Part shown: piece by piece, positions 62,881 to 64,000 of the stretch
Numbering within the stretch: position 1 is the first letter of the stretch
How the letters are laid out: every line of letters begins with the position of its first letter
Assembly: GCA_045110675.1 (NCBI GenBank)
Contig: JBGCGJ010000029.1
Coordinates: 1-64,000 of the forward strand
From: JBALVT01 sp045110675
GTDB taxonomy: Bacteria; Pseudomonadota; Gammaproteobacteria; Pseudomonadales; Halieaceae
Direction: 5' to 3'
Length of the DNA stretch: 64,000 nt
Notes under the pieces: generated by a model
The model's database searches: none
Seen by the model: the letters and a program-made list of their open reading frames with translations, nothing else
Told to the model about the DNA's origin: nothing
Translations under genes and position numbers: made by a program

Positions 62881-63300
62881 GTGGACAGTACTAGTCAGAC
62901 ACTTAGAGAAAAATATTTGGATGATCCCCTGGTGACACTGGAGTCACCCTTCGTGGACGCAAGAGGGGCGATATACCCAATTGTCGATGAAGTTATGGAG
63001 TCTTGTGTAATTATAAGCTCTAAAACGGGTACTGTTCGGGCAAACCATTACCATAAAACCGACTGGCACTACTGCTATGTCATGGAAGGGGAAATTCAGT
63101 ACCACTGGAGATCGACAGGAGATGAGTCTGCTCCGCGAGTAGCGACCTATGTGAAAGGGGAATGCTTTTTCACCCCGCCAATGGTGGACCATGCCATGGT
63201 GTTCTCCAAGGACACAACGTTCCTGACTTTGGGGCGCAACCCCAGGGATCAAAAGACTTACGAAGAAGATATCGAGCGTATTGACTTGGTTCAAGTGTGA
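62881..63300 (+). CDS. Cupin-fold protein, sugar isomerase/epimerase-like (WxcM/FdtA type)
   Basis: A 139-residue single-domain cupin. 'GAIYPIVDEVMESCVIISSKTGTVRANHYHKTDWHYCYVMEGEIQYHW' carries the histidine-rich metal/substrate motif, and 'GECFFTPPMVDHAMVFSKDTTFLTLGRNPRD' is the second cupin motif. Such proteins in sugar clusters are 3,4-ketoisomerases or epimerases of nucleotide keto-sugars, or dTDP-sugar-binding relatives. The GTG at 62881 has GGAG 5 bases upstream. The C-methyltransferase gene starts 9 bases after its stop, so they should work in the same branched-sugar pathway, probably with RfbF/RfbG. Confidence 0.8.
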   Translation: MDSTSQTLREKYLDDPLVTLESPFVDARGAIYPIVDEVMESCVIISSKTGTVRANHYHKTDWHYCYVMEGEIQYHWRSTGDESAPRVATYVKGECFFTPPMVDHAMVFSKDTTFLTLGRNPRDQKTYEEDIERIDLVQV

Positions 63301-63309
63301 GTCGACAAA

Positions 63310-64000
63310 GTGTCCGCGACGCATTATCTCCGCAGCGATTGCCGCTTGTGCCATTCCACCGACGTGGAAAAAGTTCTGTCGCTTGCCCCGACCCCTCCTG
63401 CTAATGAGCTATTGTCTTTATGTAGTGATGCGTCCAATCAGGAAAAATTTCCGCTAGATTTGTATTTCTGCAATCGTTGTTACCACCTCCAGCTGTTCAA
63501 TGTCGTAAGCCCACAGAGGCTGTTTGGTAATTACGTCTATGTCTCTGGAACGACACCGTCATTCAGACACCATTTTCAAGAGTATGCCAAAAATGTTGTC
63601 GAAGAATACGGTGTTGATGACGGCAGTCTTGTTGTCGATATCGGGAGTAATGATGGCACCCTGTTGTCTTCGTTCAAACACCTGGGAATGAGAGTCCAAG
63701 GAGTCGATCCTGCAAAGGATATCGCGCTAACAGCGGATGCTAATGGCATTGACACCATTGTTGATTTTTTTACGCCTGAAGTTGCTCGACAAATACGGGA
63801 CGTGAAGGGCACCGCTAAAATCGTGGTCGCCAATAATGTGTTTGCACACATAGACGACTTACACGCTATATTGGCTGGCGTGGATGTGCTTCTGCATTCG
63901 ACTGGTTTGCTTGTTCTGGAGGTGTCTTATTTAAAGGATGTTATTGAGAAAACCCTCTTTGACACAATTTATCACGAGCATCTTGATTATCATTCTGTTG
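63310..64000 (+). CDS. Sugar C-methyltransferase, SAM-dependent (partial, cut by window end)
   Basis: At least 230 residues, open at the right end. The N-terminal zinc-binding block is 'CRLCHST' and 'LYFCNRCYHLQLF' (the four cysteines of the Methyltransf_13-type domain). The SAM motif is 'VVDIGSNDGTLLSSF' with 'GVDPAKDIA' as the ribose-binding acid, followed by 'VVANNVFAHIDDLHAIL' and 'EVSYLKDVIEKTLFDTIYHEHLDYHSV', typical of the NovU/TylC3 C-methyltransferase family. These put a methyl branch on a keto-deoxysugar nucleotide. The GTG start at 63310 is chosen because it gives the usual distance to the zinc block; no strong ribosome site is seen, so coupling to the cupin gene is likely. Confidence 0.87.
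   Translation, partial: MSATHYLRSDCRLCHSTDVEKVLSLAPTPPANELLSLCSDASNQEKFPLDLYFCNRCYHLQLFNVVSPQRLFGNYVYVSGTTPSFRHHFQEYAKNVVEEYGVDDGSLVVDIGSNDGTLLSSFKHLGMRVQGVDPAKDIALTADANGIDTIVDFFTPEVARQIRDVKGTAKIVVANNVFAHIDDLHAILAGVDVLLHSTGLLVLEVSYLKDVIEKTLFDTIYHEHLDYHSV

Noticed and set aside
1..64000. tRNA, rRNA, CRISPR array, transposase or integrase genes
   Set aside because: None was seen on reading either strand: no tandem spaced repeats, no DDE or integrase-like proteins, no cloverleaf noted. A covariance search was not possible here.

Overview
The window looks like a chromosomal segment of a free-living, probably marine gammaproteobacterium. The reasons are a BarA-like hybrid kinase, a TonB-dependent receptor, a formylglycine sulfatase, a PEP-CTERM-type protein, FG-GAP/ASPIC-UnbV proteins and a large Wzx/Wzy exopolysaccharide locus. 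This placement is inferred from gene content only. I saw no rRNA, tRNA, CRISPR array or insertion sequence. Coding density is high and genes lie on both strands in short operons.

Left part (1-12.6 kb) is metabolic: the end of an unrecognised gene, a TetR regulator, a PAPS-type sulfotransferase, an old-yellow-enzyme-type flavoenzyme, a class I aminotransferase, a nucleotide-translocase-like transporter, an MDR-family reductase with an export signal, a lipoprotein sulfatase directly followed by a small sulfotransferase, an SDR and class II fumarase.

12.8-19.3 kb is one minus-strand operon that reads as a sensory unit: LuxR-type response regulator, TonB-dependent receptor, periplasmic ABC-type binding protein and a BarA/GacS-like hybrid histidine kinase. 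19.8-26.1 kb is a galactose/galactonate module: GntR/FadR regulator, galactonate dehydratase (dgoD), a GlpD-like flavoprotein and a GH36 alpha-galactosidase. A 12-bp word or a close relative occurs upstream of its transcription units. A PEP-CTERM-type protein follows.

27.2-64 kb is a polysaccharide region. Its accessory half (27-47 kb) carries sugar aminotransferases, glycosyltransferases, a flippase, a complete galactose-oxidase-type copper radical oxidase, a FemAB/GNAT protein and two large membrane-anchored FG-GAP proteins. The core (47.3-62.5 kb, all minus strand) has a priming glycosyl-1-phosphate transferase, export lipoprotein, chain-length protein, a degenerate tyrosine-kinase-like ATPase, Wzy, Wzx, several glycosyltransferases and an RfbF/RfbG-type CDP-sugar pair. 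A divergent operon (cupin, then C-methyltransferase cut by the window end) starts at 62.9 kb.

The most unusual signal is at 34.58 kb. One FG-GAP/ASPIC-UnbV/thioredoxin protein of 1084 codons is interrupted only by an in-frame UGA. A GC-rich hairpin follows at a distance compatible with a bacterial selenocysteine insertion element. Either this is an undescribed selenoprotein family or the gene has a nonsense mutation; the sequence alone cannot decide.
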